10,179 nucleotides of DNA from DASRGL01 sp035651115 (GTDB lineage: Bacteria; Armatimonadota; Chthonomonadetes; Chthonomonadales; Chthonomonadaceae): NCBI GenBank assembly GCA_035651115.1, contig DASRGL010000209.1:1-10179 (forward strand). Direction: 5' to 3'. How positions within the stretch are numbered: position 1 is the first letter of the stretch; each line of letters starts with the position of its first letter. The position numbers and the translations under genes were made by a program. The notes beneath the pieces are model-generated. The model did no database searches. It was given only the letters and a program-made list of their open reading frames with translations, and was not told the DNA's origin. Positions 1 to 7,332 of the stretch are shown here, in pieces.

Positions 1-510
1 GTGATGGCCGCCATCCCGGCTGCGCCACACGCCGCCGATCTCCACGCCCGCCCAGATGGTATCGGCGTCGTTCGGGTCGGCGAGCAGGCAGGTGACGCGC
101 GAATGGATGAGCGGCGGACACTCCGGCAGTTCCGCATCCAGCTTCTGCCAGGACGCGCCGCCGTCCTGCGAGCGGTAGAGCGCGGGCGGGCAGGTTCCGA
201 CAAACAGCGTCTCCGGCTGCTGTGGGTGGACGAGCAGCGACCAGATAATCACGCCGCCCGGCCAGCCCTGTCCCGGATCGAACGGCCCGGCGAGACGCTG
301 CCAGTTCTCGCCGCCGTCTCCGGTGCGATACAGCCCGGCATTCGTACCGGCATACAGCGCCGCCGGATTCCGGGGATGCACGGCCAGAGCGCGCACATCC
401 GACTCCATGAACATGCCCGCGCTGCGGCGCGCAAAGGTCTCGCCTGCGTCCTCGCTGCGCCAGACCCCCTCGCCCACCGTTCCGACAAAGACGCTGGTTT
501 TCGCTGCCAT
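1..510 (-). CDS. BNR/Asp-box repeat (sialidase/sortilin-like propeller) protein, 3' end outside window
   Basis: The visible part is 170 codons, open to the window edge. It repeats the pattern V..L..HP..P..LYAGT..GLYRS.DGG..W, which is the blade repeat of WD40/YVTN/BNR-like beta-propellers. Asp-box motifs are visible at about residues 19-26 (SEDAGETF), 63-70 (TGDGGENW), 114-121 (SQDGGASW) and 164 onward (SRDGG, cut by the edge). Such proteins include sialidase-fold glycosidases, photosystem II assembly factor-like proteins and sortilin-like domains; the motif alone does not give a substrate. There is no signal peptide: the first blade starts within 10 residues, so a cytoplasmic location is inferred. 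The ATG at 510 is chosen because a strong AGGAGGAG-type ribosome site lies just upstream. The upstream membrane protein gene ends 20 bp before this start, so the two are probably one operon. The exact function is unknown. Confidence 0.85.
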   Translation of the reverse strand, partial: MAAKTSVFVGTVGEGVWRSEDAGETFARRSAGMFMESDVRALAVHPRNPAALYAGTNAGLYRTGDGGENWQRLAGPFDPGQGWPGGVIIWSLLVHPQQPETLFVGTCPPALYRSQDGGASWQKLDAELPECPPLIHSRVTCLLADPNDADTIWAGVEIGGVWRSRDGGHH

Positions 511-530
511 ACTCTCCTCCTTTGGCCGGA

Positions 531-2531
531 TTATTGATTCCAGCCGAGGCGTCCGTTGATAGAGATGCTGTAGGTCGCGGTGCGCGTATACATCGCGTAG
601 AAGGCCCAGATCGCTTCCGCGCAGAACTCCGCCAGCATGATGCCGAGCGCGACCTGATGCAGCTTGTCGTGGCCCTTCAGGCCGTAGTACCGCTCGACGA
701 ACAGCTTGATGAGCCAGACGATCACCAGGCCGAACCAGAAGTAGTCCAGCCCGAAGTTCATCGCCAGCGCATAGCCTGCCGGATGGAGCGGGAAGGCCGG
801 GACGCGAAACCGAATGAAGTCGAGCAGCAGCACGAACGTGAAGCCGATGACCACGAACGCGATGCCGACGATGTTGGGTGGATGCGGCTTGTTGACCAGT
901 TCGGCGACGACGCCCGCCGTGTCGCCGCCCGCCCGCTCTGCCGCCCACCGATAGCCCTTGTAGATGTAGACCAGATGGCCCAGGACGCTGCCGAAGATGG
1001 TGGCGAAAAGGATGGCAACGAACAGCGCGCGCTGGTTGATGCGCGCCGTCTCGCCCATCTTCATCGCCTCCAACTGATGCGGCATCGGGTGCGTGCGGTG
1101 GATACGGTTCATGAAGAAGAAGGTCGTCACCAGGCGGCTGACCCCGGCCTGCGAGAGCGACTGCGTGCCGACGAAGTCCACGAGCATCTGGTTCGGCCCC
1201 ATGAACGCCATCTCGTGCGAAGGAGCGCCGATCTGGGCGCGCATTCGGGTCATAGCCGCGCTGAAGGCCAGGAACAGCAGCGTCGCGAAGGCCACCATCC
1301 AGAGCGGGATGCCGATGATCCAGCCGATATAACCGACACCGGCCAGACTGAATAGCAGGCCGAGGAACGCGACACGATGCGGCACGCCCCGGTCTCCCTG
1401 CGGAGCGCCGCGCCATATCTGCCGCCAGACCTCCTTGAGATAGTGCCGCGCCACCCAGACCGCCGTGACGAACAGGGCCAGGAACGCCCCCCACGACTGC
1501 TCGCTGAAATAGGGCGGCTCCGGCACGAGGCCGCCGCCCCCGAAGACGCCCGCGCTCTCCGTGTAACCGAGCGAGTAGGTGAAGACCTGCTGCGCCTTGC
1601 GGAAGAAGAAGAAAAAGATGCAGGAGAACAGCAGGTCGGTCGGCATGAAGAAGCCGATGACCGCCATGTAAGGAAAGATACCGATGGGCGTCCAGCCGAT
1701 GGCGTTCCAGGGCGGGTTGGGCAGCCATTGGGCCACATCGCCGAGGAACCGCACGTTGATGAGCGGCACGCTCGGATAGATGAAGTGGAAGCCGTTCACC
1801 ATATCTATGACGAACATGAAGAGGAACGGAATGAAGAACAGCTTGCTCTTCCAGACCTGGGAACGCCCCGCGCCCGCCTGCACGATCGCCATCGGAAGCT
1901 GGATGATCGGGAACGCCAGCTTCTCGCGGTTCGTCCACTCGTCGCGCATCAGGCTGTTGATGCAGAGCATCGCCAGGCAGACCAGCGTGACCAGCGCCGT
2001 CCACGAGGCGATGAACGGCCACCAGAGATAGAGATGCGCCACGAAGTAGCGGAATCCGAAGCCGCCGTTGGCGTAGTCTTTGAATTTGTCGGCGTCTTTG
2101 GGCTGGACAAAAAACCAGGGATGCGTGAACGGGTTGACGTGTTCGTTGAAGCGGCTATCGCTGTCGGCATAGAGGGCGTAGGAGTGGATGTACGGGTTGA
2201 TGACGGTCATCCATTCGGCGCAGATCGCGCCCATGACCGTGTGCATCCCGTAGAAGATGATCAGTTCGCCCTCGGTGAGCGCATAGCGCGGCGCGATACG
2301 CCGCACGATCAGGTTTGCCAGCGCCACGATCAGCGTCATGACGACGGGCGGAACCATCAGCGAAAAGATAACATCTACTAACTGGTCTGCCGACCAGTAG
2401 GCCGTGACCGGCGCGAGCAGCACGGCCAGCAGCATGGCGCGCAGGCTGATCCATTGCGCGCGTTCCGGGCGTATTTCCGACTGGGCAGCGGGGGTCTGGT
2501 TGTTGTGCGAGGCGGGTGAGCGAACGGCCAA
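531..2531 (-). CDS. Polytopic membrane protein, DUF6785/DUF6784-type
   Basis: A 666-residue integral membrane protein. About 12-14 hydrophobic segments are visible, for example near residues 30-50, 55-80, 165-195, 225-245, 275-305, 350-370, 385-430, 505-530, 550-575, 595-620 and 635-660. Aromatic-rich stretches, a run of six Phe after IGFFMPTDLLF, and the sequence WFGLVIVWLIKLFVERYYG near the C-terminus resemble the large DUF6785/DUF6784 proteins that I associate with Armatimonadota and Planctomycetota. The family has no assigned function that I know of; transport is a guess from topology. The frame extends upstream to a TTG at 2564, but the TTG at 2531 is preferred because AGGAGA lies 6 nt before it and nothing suitable precedes 2564. 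A promoter is visible at about 2615-2587. The BNR gene follows after 20 bp. The family name is from memory, so moderate confidence; the gene itself is certain. Confidence 0.85.
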   Translation of the reverse strand: MAVRSPASHNNQTPAAQSEIRPERAQWISLRAMLLAVLLAPVTAYWSADQLVDVIFSLMVPPVVMTLIVALANLIVRRIAPRYALTEGELIIFYGMHTVMGAICAEWMTVINPYIHSYALYADSDSRFNEHVNPFTHPWFFVQPKDADKFKDYANGGFGFRYFVAHLYLWWPFIASWTALVTLVCLAMLCINSLMRDEWTNREKLAFPIIQLPMAIVQAGAGRSQVWKSKLFFIPFLFMFVIDMVNGFHFIYPSVPLINVRFLGDVAQWLPNPPWNAIGWTPIGIFPYMAVIGFFMPTDLLFSCIFFFFFRKAQQVFTYSLGYTESAGVFGGGGLVPEPPYFSEQSWGAFLALFVTAVWVARHYLKEVWRQIWRGAPQGDRGVPHRVAFLGLLFSLAGVGYIGWIIGIPLWMVAFATLLFLAFSAAMTRMRAQIGAPSHEMAFMGPNQMLVDFVGTQSLSQAGVSRLVTTFFFMNRIHRTHPMPHQLEAMKMGETARINQRALFVAILFATIFGSVLGHLVYIYKGYRWAAERAGGDTAGVVAELVNKPHPPNIVGIAFVVIGFTFVLLLDFIRFRVPAFPLHPAGYALAMNFGLDYFWFGLVIVWLIKLFVERYYGLKGHDKLHQVALGIMLAEFCAEAIWAFYAMYTRTATYSISINGRLGWNQ

Positions 2532-2586
2532 TCCAGGTCTCCTTTGAACATGCGAGGTCGCCAAACACGGCTCTGCGCGCCTTCAA

Positions 2587-2615
2587 AGTATACCCTGCCG
2601 CAGACACGATTTCTA
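2587..2615 (-). promoter_or_regulatory. Sigma70-like promoter of the membrane protein/BNR unit
   Basis: On the minus strand TAGAAA (2615-2610; 4 of 6 matches to TTGACA) is followed by a 17-nt spacer and TATACT (2592-2587; 5 of 6 matches to TATAAT). Transcription would start near 2580, leaving a leader of about 50 nt before the TTG start at 2531. Confidence 0.5.
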
Positions 2616-2648
2616 CGGCGCACCTGCTTCCCGCCTCTCCTCGAAAGG

Positions 2649-2681
2649 CGCACGCCTTCTGTCTTGTGCAGAAGGCGTGCG
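2649..2681 (-). terminator. Perfect 13-bp hairpin after the HAF/FG-GAP gene
   Basis: CGCACGCCTTCTG (2649-2661) and CAGAAGGCGTGCG (2669-2681) form a perfect inverted repeat around a 7-nt loop. It starts 34 nt past the stop codon of the minus-strand repeat-protein gene and lies before the next promoter (2615). There is only a CCTTTC stretch after it on the minus strand, not a proper T tract. A terminator or 3'-end stabiliser is likely from position, but a classical intrinsic terminator is not proven. Confidence 0.55.
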
Positions 2682-2714
2682 TGGCGAAGGGATCCCTGTT
2701 TCGGCGGGAAGCGG

Positions 2715-3550
2715 TTACTTCGGCCCCACTCCTATCCATCCGGCAGCGGCGCTGGCGCTCAGATAGACGCTTCCGATGACCGTTGCCCCGTTCAAGTACC
2801 AGACCTGCATCTGCCCAGTCGTGCTGTTCTGGAACACTAAGTCCGGCTTGCTGTCGTTGTTCATGTCCGCCACTGCCACTGCCTTCCAGCCTGACGTCTG
2901 CTTCTGACTGACATACGAACCGCCAATGGCCGTCACGCCGTTCATCCGCCAGATCGCTAACTGCCCGGTCGTATAGTTCTGGAAGAACAGTCGGGCTTGC
3001 CATCGCCATTCGTATCCCCGCTGCCCACACAGTTCCAGCCCACCTGCTGGATCGGAGTGACATACGCGCCGCCCACGACTCTGGCATCATTGAGCCGCGT
3101 GATGTCGTTCATATACCAGACGGCCATCTGCTGAGCCGGGGCGTTCTGGAAGAGAAGGTCCACCTTGCCATCGCCATTGAAGTCGCCGGGTATTTTCACC
3201 CGCTTCCACAGGGCAGCCTCCCATCCGCCTGTCTTGCTGTTGAGCGCTCTTCCGACAATATCCCCGTTGGCGTTCATACTCCATGCCTCCGAATCCGTAT
3301 AGTCCGCAGGGAGGAAGGGGTGCAGGTCTATCACGGAAGCAGCGGAGCCGTTCCATACCAGCGCGTGCTTATGTCCATCGCTCCATTTCCCGAACCCCAC
3401 CTGCTGCCCGCCGGAGACGCCCTGGGCATTCGACAGAGAAAACCCCGCAGGATGCAGAGAGACGAAGGCGTACTGGGCGCGGGCCGCAGAGAGCGAGGTC
3501 ACCGCCAAAACCAGAATCGCCAGCGCCGGAGACAAGAGACGACGATGCAT
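2715..3550 (-). pseudogene. Secreted HAF + FG-GAP/VCBS repeat protein, one frameshift
   Basis: The ATG at 3550 follows a GGGAG ribosome site by 8 nt and opens a clear signal peptide (MHRRLLSPALAILVLAV..., likely cut after ARA at residue 25). Residues about 30-118 carry HAF-type repeats (NAQGVSGGQQVGFG, HALVWNG, SVIDLHP). FG-GAP/VCBS calcium-type loops follow: DFNGDGKVD at 123-131, DTNGDGKPD at 179-187, and DMNNDSKPD at about 229-237 in the shifted frame. The reading frame breaks directly after D187 (near 2989-2990). Adding one base there (GAC-TG to GAC-CTG) restores FFQNYTTGQLAIW and a 278-residue protein ending GWIGVGPK. Unrepaired, translation ends at 2957 and loses the last repeats. The product would be exported. 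Its role is unknown; such propeller-like repeats often serve in adhesion or surface binding. The lesion could be a true mutation or an assembly error. Confidence 0.8.
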
Positions 3551-3627
3551 GACAGTATCTCCCTTCGTTGGAAACGGGCAGGGTCTGTCACACGACGTTT
3601 GTGACGCCCCCGCGATGGAATGCAGGG

Positions 3628-3652
3628 AGTATAAAGGCAGATCGCCTGTCAA
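3628..3652 (-). promoter_or_regulatory. Possible promoter of the HAF/FG-GAP gene
   Basis: On the minus strand a perfect TTGACA (3652-3647) and TATACT (3633-3628) are both present, but only 13 nt apart instead of about 17. The -10 element may act without this -35, possibly helped by an activator at 3678-3693. The leader to the ATG at 3550 would be about 70 nt. Confidence 0.35.
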
Positions 3653-3677
3653 TTCTGTGATTCGGGCCGCCTTGCAG

Positions 3678-3693
3678 TGTGATCTGGCTCACC
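3678..3693. promoter_or_regulatory. CRP/FNR-family-like operator palindrome
   Basis: TGTGA-TCTGGC-TCACC matches the CRP half-site arrangement TGTGA-N6-TCACA at 9 of 10 defined bases. It lies in the control region between the divergent repeat-protein and dioxygenase genes. Its centre is about 64 nt upstream of the predicted start of the minus-strand gene, near the classical class I activator distance. Whether this organism has a CRP-type regulator with this specificity is unknown. Confidence 0.4.
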
Positions 3694-3763
3694 CTGTCGT
3701 CTCTTTTTTGCCTTGCTGTATCTTTATCTGTGTCGGGAGGAAGCCTGCATCGGCAACGTGGGG

Positions 3764-3769
3764 TATACT
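3764..3769 (+). promoter_or_regulatory. -10 element of the dioxygenase gene
   Basis: TATACT stands 22 nt before the AGGAG ribosome site (3792-3796) and 33 nt before the ATG at 3803. No convincing -35 is present at 15-18 nt upstream, so this promoter may need an activator. The octamer TATACTCC also occurs at the opposing minus-strand -10 (3633-3626). Confidence 0.4.
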
Positions 3770-3802
3770 CCTCACAACCACACCTGACACCAGGAGCGCC
3801 CT

Positions 3803-4651
3803 ATGCTTCTTAACGACGCACAACTCGCACAGTATCATCGGGACGGCTACCTCGTCATTGACGCGCCCTTCCCGAAAGCCCTTACCGACGACTGCCTGGC
3901 GGCGGTCGCGGCGTATGCCCGCGACCCGGCGGAGGTCGCGAAGGTGGACACGAAAAAGAACCACTACACCCTGATGCCCGCCGTCCCCGACAGCTACTTT
4001 TGCGCGCTGGATCATTCACTGCCTTTCCTGCGCATCGAGCTGCATCCTGAGATCGTGGAGATCGCCCGGCAGCTCGAGGGCGACCCCGACATCTACTACC
4101 GCAACGGCGGCATCAACGAACTGGCCCCGCAGCGGTCTACGGCCTGGCACTTCGACGCCCATTTCGAATATGTCGAGTTCATGCACTATTTCGGCGGCGC
4201 GACGGTGGAGAACGGCTGCCTGCGCGTCATTCCCGGCAGCCACCGGCCCCGTGCCGAACACCTCCCGGAACTGGTGACTCAGACCCGCCGCCGCCAGGGA
4301 CGCACTGACGACAGCGCCTGGCAGAGTGTCGCGGACGTGGAACTGCCTGGCGAAGTCCCGCTGGAGGTCGGCCCGGACAAGCTGATCATCCGCAGTTCCT
4401 AGATCTTCCACGCGACCCATCTCAATCGCTCGCCGCAGGGGAGGCTGATGCACCACTGGCTGTTCCGCAAGGTGCGCGACGGCGGCTTCCGCTTTCACTG
4501 GGCGGACTACCTCACGCCGGAGCTTGTCGCCGCGCTCACGCCCGAACAGCGTTCCCTGCTGCGCCTGGGCCACGACGACCCCATAGACGCGGGGTATCAG
4601 GGCGAAGTCGCCCGTGAACGCGGCAAAGTGTTCTGGTCGGTGGTGAACTGA
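3803..4651 (+). pseudogene. Phytanoyl-CoA dioxygenase (PhyH) family protein, in-frame amber at codon 200
   Basis: The 283-codon frame is intact except for TAG at 4400-4402. Fe(II)/2-oxoglutarate oxygenases of the PhyH family use an HxD...H iron triad. H116 and D118 (WHFDAHFEY) are visible before the stop. The distal histidine H203 (IFHATHLN) and the likely 2-oxoglutarate arginine R214 (H+11) lie after it. NGCLRVIPGSH at about 155-165 is the usual PhyH strand. The truncated 199-residue product would lack the full metal site and should be inactive. The sequence after the TAG keeps its frame to TGA at 4649 and looks normal, so the lesion is recent, an error, or read through. CAG (Gln) to TAG is the simplest single change. 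AGGAG lies 6 nt before the ATG. The substrate cannot be told; many bacterial PhyH proteins have uncharacterised substrates. GH42 follows on the same strand. Confidence 0.85.
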
Positions 4652-4801
4652 ATCCGCCTCTCGCGAAAGTGTCTACAAAGCCGCGCCGCAGGCGCGTTTG
4701 CCGCATTCCGCCCGCGAGGACGGTCGGCGCGAAGCGCCTTCCAGACGGGTACTTTCAGTACCCGGCAGAGTCTGGCGGGAATCGAAATAGAGGAGGCCGC
4801 G
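4652..4801 (+). other. Hairpin-rich spacer between dioxygenase and GH42
   Basis: Three short inverted repeats occur in 150 bp. CGCGCC-GCA-GGCGCG (4682-4696) is followed by TTT and could be a weak terminator. GGCGC-GAA-GCGCC (4726-4738) is the second. The third is a two-part stem in which CCAGAC-GGGTAC (4741-4752) pairs with GTACCC (4758-4763) and GTCTGG (4770-4775), with a 6-nt bulge on one side, ending 15 nt before the GH42 ribosome site. No clear promoter is seen, so GH42 may be transcribed from upstream. Confidence 0.4.
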
Positions 4802-6796
4802 ATGCATCTGGGAGCCGCCTGGTATCCCGAACACTGGCCGGAGGAACGCTGGCCGGAAGATGTGCGCCTGATGCGGGAGGCGGGCTTTACCGTCGCGCGC
4901 ATCGGCGAGTTCGCCTGGAGTTCGATGGAGCCGAGCGAGGGCCACTACGACTTCGGCTGGCTGGAACGCGCCATCGCCCTGCTGCACGAGAACGGGCTTG
5001 CCATCGTGCTGGGAACGCCGACCGCCGCGCCTCCCGCCTGGCTGACCCATCATCACCCGGACACGCTGGCGATAGAGCCGAACGGACGCCCGGCCCAGCA
5101 CGGCAACCGCTGCCACTATGCCCCCAACAGCACGACCTACCAACGCTATGTCCGCCGCATCGTCGAGCAGATGGCAAAACGGTTCGGGCCGGACGAGCGC
5201 ATTCTCGGCTGGCAGATAGACAACGAGTACAACCGGGTGGACTATTCCGAGACCGCGCGCCGCCAGTTTCAGGCGTTCCTGAAGGAGCAGTACGGCACGC
5301 TGGACGCGCTGAATACCCACTGGTCAACAGCCTACTGGAGCCAGACCTACACGGACTGGAACGAGATACCGCTGCCCATCGGCCCGCACAATCCCGGCCT
5401 GATGCTGGCCTTCCGCCGCTTCGTCACGAAGGTCTGGCGCGATTTCCAGAAGCTCCAGATGGACGAACTCCGGCTCCACTGCCGCCCGGAACAGTGGATC
5501 ACGCACAACTTCATGGGCTGGTTCGACGCCTTCGACCACTACGAAGTGGCGCGTGATCTCTCGTTCGTCTCGTGGGACTGGTATGTGGGAACGGGCCACA
5601 ACGACTATCGGAACAGCGGGGCCGTCCACGACCTGACGCGCGGCCTCAAGCGGCAGAATTTCTGGGTCATGGAGACGCAGCCCGGCAATGTCAACTGGGC
5701 CGAGATCAACAACCATCTCAACAAGGGCGAGGGGCGCTGCATGGCCTGGCACGCGGTTGCGCACGGCGCGGACGCCGTCCTCTACTGGCAGTGGCGGTCG
5801 GCTCCGGGCGGGCAGGAGCAGTTGCACGGCTCACTGCTCGGCGCGGACGGCCACCCGCGCCCGTTCTATGCGGAAGCGCAGCAGCTTGGCAAAGAGTTCC
5901 AGGCGGCGCGCGAGGCGCTGAACGGCACGACGCCGAAAAACGAGGCCGCTATCCTCCACTCCTATGAGGCGCGCTGGTCGCTCAACTGGCAGCGGCATCA
6001 CAAAGATTTCGACCCGGTGGAGCATCTGCGGCGCTACTATCGCCCGATGGCGGCGCAGAACGTCGGGGTGGACATCCTCTCGGCGGAGGCGGAGTTGGAA
6101 GGCTACAAGCTGGTCCTCGCGCCCGCGCTCGTCCTGCTCTCCGAGACGACAGTACAGAACCTGACGGCCTTCGTGGAGGCGGGCGGCACGCTCGTTCTGA
6201 CGGTGCGCTGCGGTCAGAAGGATACGCACAACGCCCTGTTCCCCGCGCTTCAGCCCGGCCCGCTGCGCGAACTGGCGGGCGTCGAGGTGGAGGAGTTCTA
6301 TCCGCTGGATACGCCGGTTCCGGTGCGCGCCTCCTGGCAGACGGCGATGGCGGGCGAGAGCCGCCTGTGGGCCGAGCGTCTGCGCCCTCTGAGCGAGACG
6401 ACGGAAATCCTGGCCCGTTTTGGCGAGTCGAACGGCTGGCTGGACGGCGGAACTGCCGTCACGCGGCATCCGGTCGGGACGAAGGGCGGGCAGGTGGTGT
6501 ATGTCGGAGCCGTGCTGAACGACGAACTGCAAGCCGACCTGATGCGCTGGCTGGTGGAGCAGGCGCAGGTGACACCGGTTCTCTCCGGCACGCCGCGCGG
6601 CGTGGAGGCGGCCCGGCGCGTGGCGGAGGATGGCCGAGCGGTGCTGTTCCTCCTCAACCATAACCGGCAGACCGCGACGCTGCCTCTGCCCGCGCCGCCG
6701 CTGCCCGCTTCCGTCCGCGACCTGCTGACCGGCGAGACGTTCACGGACGCCCTGTCGCTTCCGCCCTATGGCGTGCGCCTGGTGGCTTTGTCCTAG
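4802..6796 (+). CDS. GH42 beta-galactosidase
   Basis: A 664-residue glycoside hydrolase family 42 enzyme, the usual length for the family (about 650-690). It hydrolyses terminal beta-D-galactosides. The N-terminus LGAAWYPEHWPEERWPEDV is characteristic. The TIM barrel spans about residues 1-375, with acid/base E142 in GWQIDNEYN and nucleophile E291 in WVMETQPGNVNW. A GATase-like trimerisation domain starts near residue 379 (AAILHSYEARWSLNWQ), and a small beta domain covers about 600-664. The four-cysteine zinc site of the Thermus A4 enzyme is not seen around residues 106-155 (only C101 in GNRCHYAPN), as in the zinc-free subgroup typified by B. subtilis YesZ. There is no signal peptide, so it is cytoplasmic and would act on imported oligosaccharides. 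AGGAGG sits 5 nt before the ATG. No lesions are seen. The natural substrate could be plant galactan or arabinogalactan fragments rather than lactose; that is inference. Confidence 0.95.
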   Translation: MHLGAAWYPEHWPEERWPEDVRLMREAGFTVARIGEFAWSSMEPSEGHYDFGWLERAIALLHENGLAIVLGTPTAAPPAWLTHHHPDTLAIEPNGRPAQHGNRCHYAPNSTTYQRYVRRIVEQMAKRFGPDERILGWQIDNEYNRVDYSETARRQFQAFLKEQYGTLDALNTHWSTAYWSQTYTDWNEIPLPIGPHNPGLMLAFRRFVTKVWRDFQKLQMDELRLHCRPEQWITHNFMGWFDAFDHYEVARDLSFVSWDWYVGTGHNDYRNSGAVHDLTRGLKRQNFWVMETQPGNVNWAEINNHLNKGEGRCMAWHAVAHGADAVLYWQWRSAPGGQEQLHGSLLGADGHPRPFYAEAQQLGKEFQAAREALNGTTPKNEAAILHSYEARWSLNWQRHHKDFDPVEHLRRYYRPMAAQNVGVDILSAEAELEGYKLVLAPALVLLSETTVQNLTAFVEAGGTLVLTVRCGQKDTHNALFPALQPGPLRELAGVEVEEFYPLDTPVPVRASWQTAMAGESRLWAERLRPLSETTEILARFGESNGWLDGGTAVTRHPVGTKGGQVVYVGAVLNDELQADLMRWLVEQAQVTPVLSGTPRGVEAARRVAEDGRAVLFLLNHNRQTATLPLPAPPLPASVRDLLTGETFTDALSLPPYGVRLVALS

Positions 6797-6876
6797 TCTC
6801 TGTCTCGACGTTGCTGTTTCACGAAAATGCAGTGGCGTTCCGCCTGTACTCACGCGGCAACCGTCTTGGCGCCTTG

Positions 6877-6892
6877 AAAAAGGGCGTTGCCC
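6877..6892 (-). terminator. Weak intrinsic-terminator-like hairpin, minus strand
   Basis: On the minus strand GGGC-AAC-GCCC (6892-6882) is followed directly by TTTTT (6881-6877). The stem is only 4 bp, so this is a weak candidate. It lies 10 nt beyond the second stop of the uncertain minus-strand frame at 6902-7279. Confidence 0.25.
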
Positions 6893-6901
6893 CCATGGAT
6901 A

Positions 6902-7279
6902 TCAGAACCCTCCGAAACCTGACAGGCCCTGCGGGAGAGCCGCTTCTGCTGTGCCAGGGTCAGAGACCCCAACGGCTTGCGCCAGGCGCACAAAGCAGGG
7001 ACCGCAGCTCAAGCGATTCGGGTTCTGGCGGTTCCCCGGATCGTGATGCGTGTCCAGGACCGAAAACTTGCGCCCCGACCTGGCTCAGACGGTGTCGTTG
7101 AGGGCTTCATACAGCCGTCCGTCCTCCTCACGCCGACGGACTGCGCAGACCGACCGGGCGCCTGCTTGGAGAAAGCCGTAGCAGCGGCTGAAGTGACGGT
7201 CCCGCAGTTCTGTGAGTACCACGCTGCTCATCCACAGGCGTCCCGCTGACAGGCGAATCCTAGAAGAGTTCTGCGCCAT
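6902..7279 (-). pseudogene. Uncertain minus-strand open frame with one internal TGA
   Basis: Starting at the ATG at 7279, the frame is open for 64 codons to TGA (7087-7085), then open again for 60 codons to TGA (6904-6902). Third positions in the first half are GC-rich (about 70% by count), which is compatible with coding but also with background here. The translation (MAQNSSRIRLSAGRLWMSS at the start; PGNRQNPNRLSCGPCFVRL after the TGA) matches no family I recognise. No Shine-Dalgarno site precedes the ATG. A weak hairpin plus T5 follows. It could be a decayed gene, a TGA-interrupted gene, or chance. Confidence 0.2.
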
Positions 7280-7332
7280 ATAGTCAGAAGATACGGGTTA
7301 CGCCTGGTCTCCAGCGGATTTCGGAAGGCTTT

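Larger units (their letters stand above)
6797..7332. other. Stretch without a recognisable gene
   Basis: This 536-bp stretch follows the GH42 stop. No frame gives a protein I recognise. It holds several inverted repeats: GGCAAC...GTTGCC (6856-6891) enclosing CCTT-GAAA-AAGG; CTGAC...GTCAG (6919-6963) with an inner CCTG/CAGG; TGCGC-CAG-GCGCA (6978-6990); GTCCGTC-N11-GACGGAC (7117-7141); and AGCCG-N6-CGGCT (7174-7189). Short hairpins are expected by chance in GC-rich DNA, so a structured RNA is possible but unproven. No tRNA T-loop or known riboswitch core was seen. Confidence 0.3.

Noticed and set aside
1..510. Sialidase assignment for the BNR gene
   Set aside because: Asp-boxes alone do not show sialidase activity; no FRIP motif or catalytic arginine triad is visible in the fragment.
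522..2381. Plus-strand open frames of 277 and 334 codons opposite the membrane protein
   Set aside because: They are charged, low-complexity (E/R/H/D-rich) translations antisense to a protein with clear membrane segments.
2155..3090. Minus-strand 311-codon frame spanning two genes and their spacer
   Set aside because: It crosses the terminator-like hairpin and promoter and overlaps two better frames; it has no domain signal.
4400..4402. Pyrrolysine or programmed amber readthrough in the dioxygenase
   Set aside because: PhyH enzymes are not known to use pyrrolysine and no suppressor machinery is visible here; kept only as a remote option in the finding.
5831..6853. Long minus-strand open frame (340 codons) opposite GH42
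   Set aside because: Arg/His/Gln-rich shadow of the high-GC glycosidase gene, with no recognisable domain or ribosome site.
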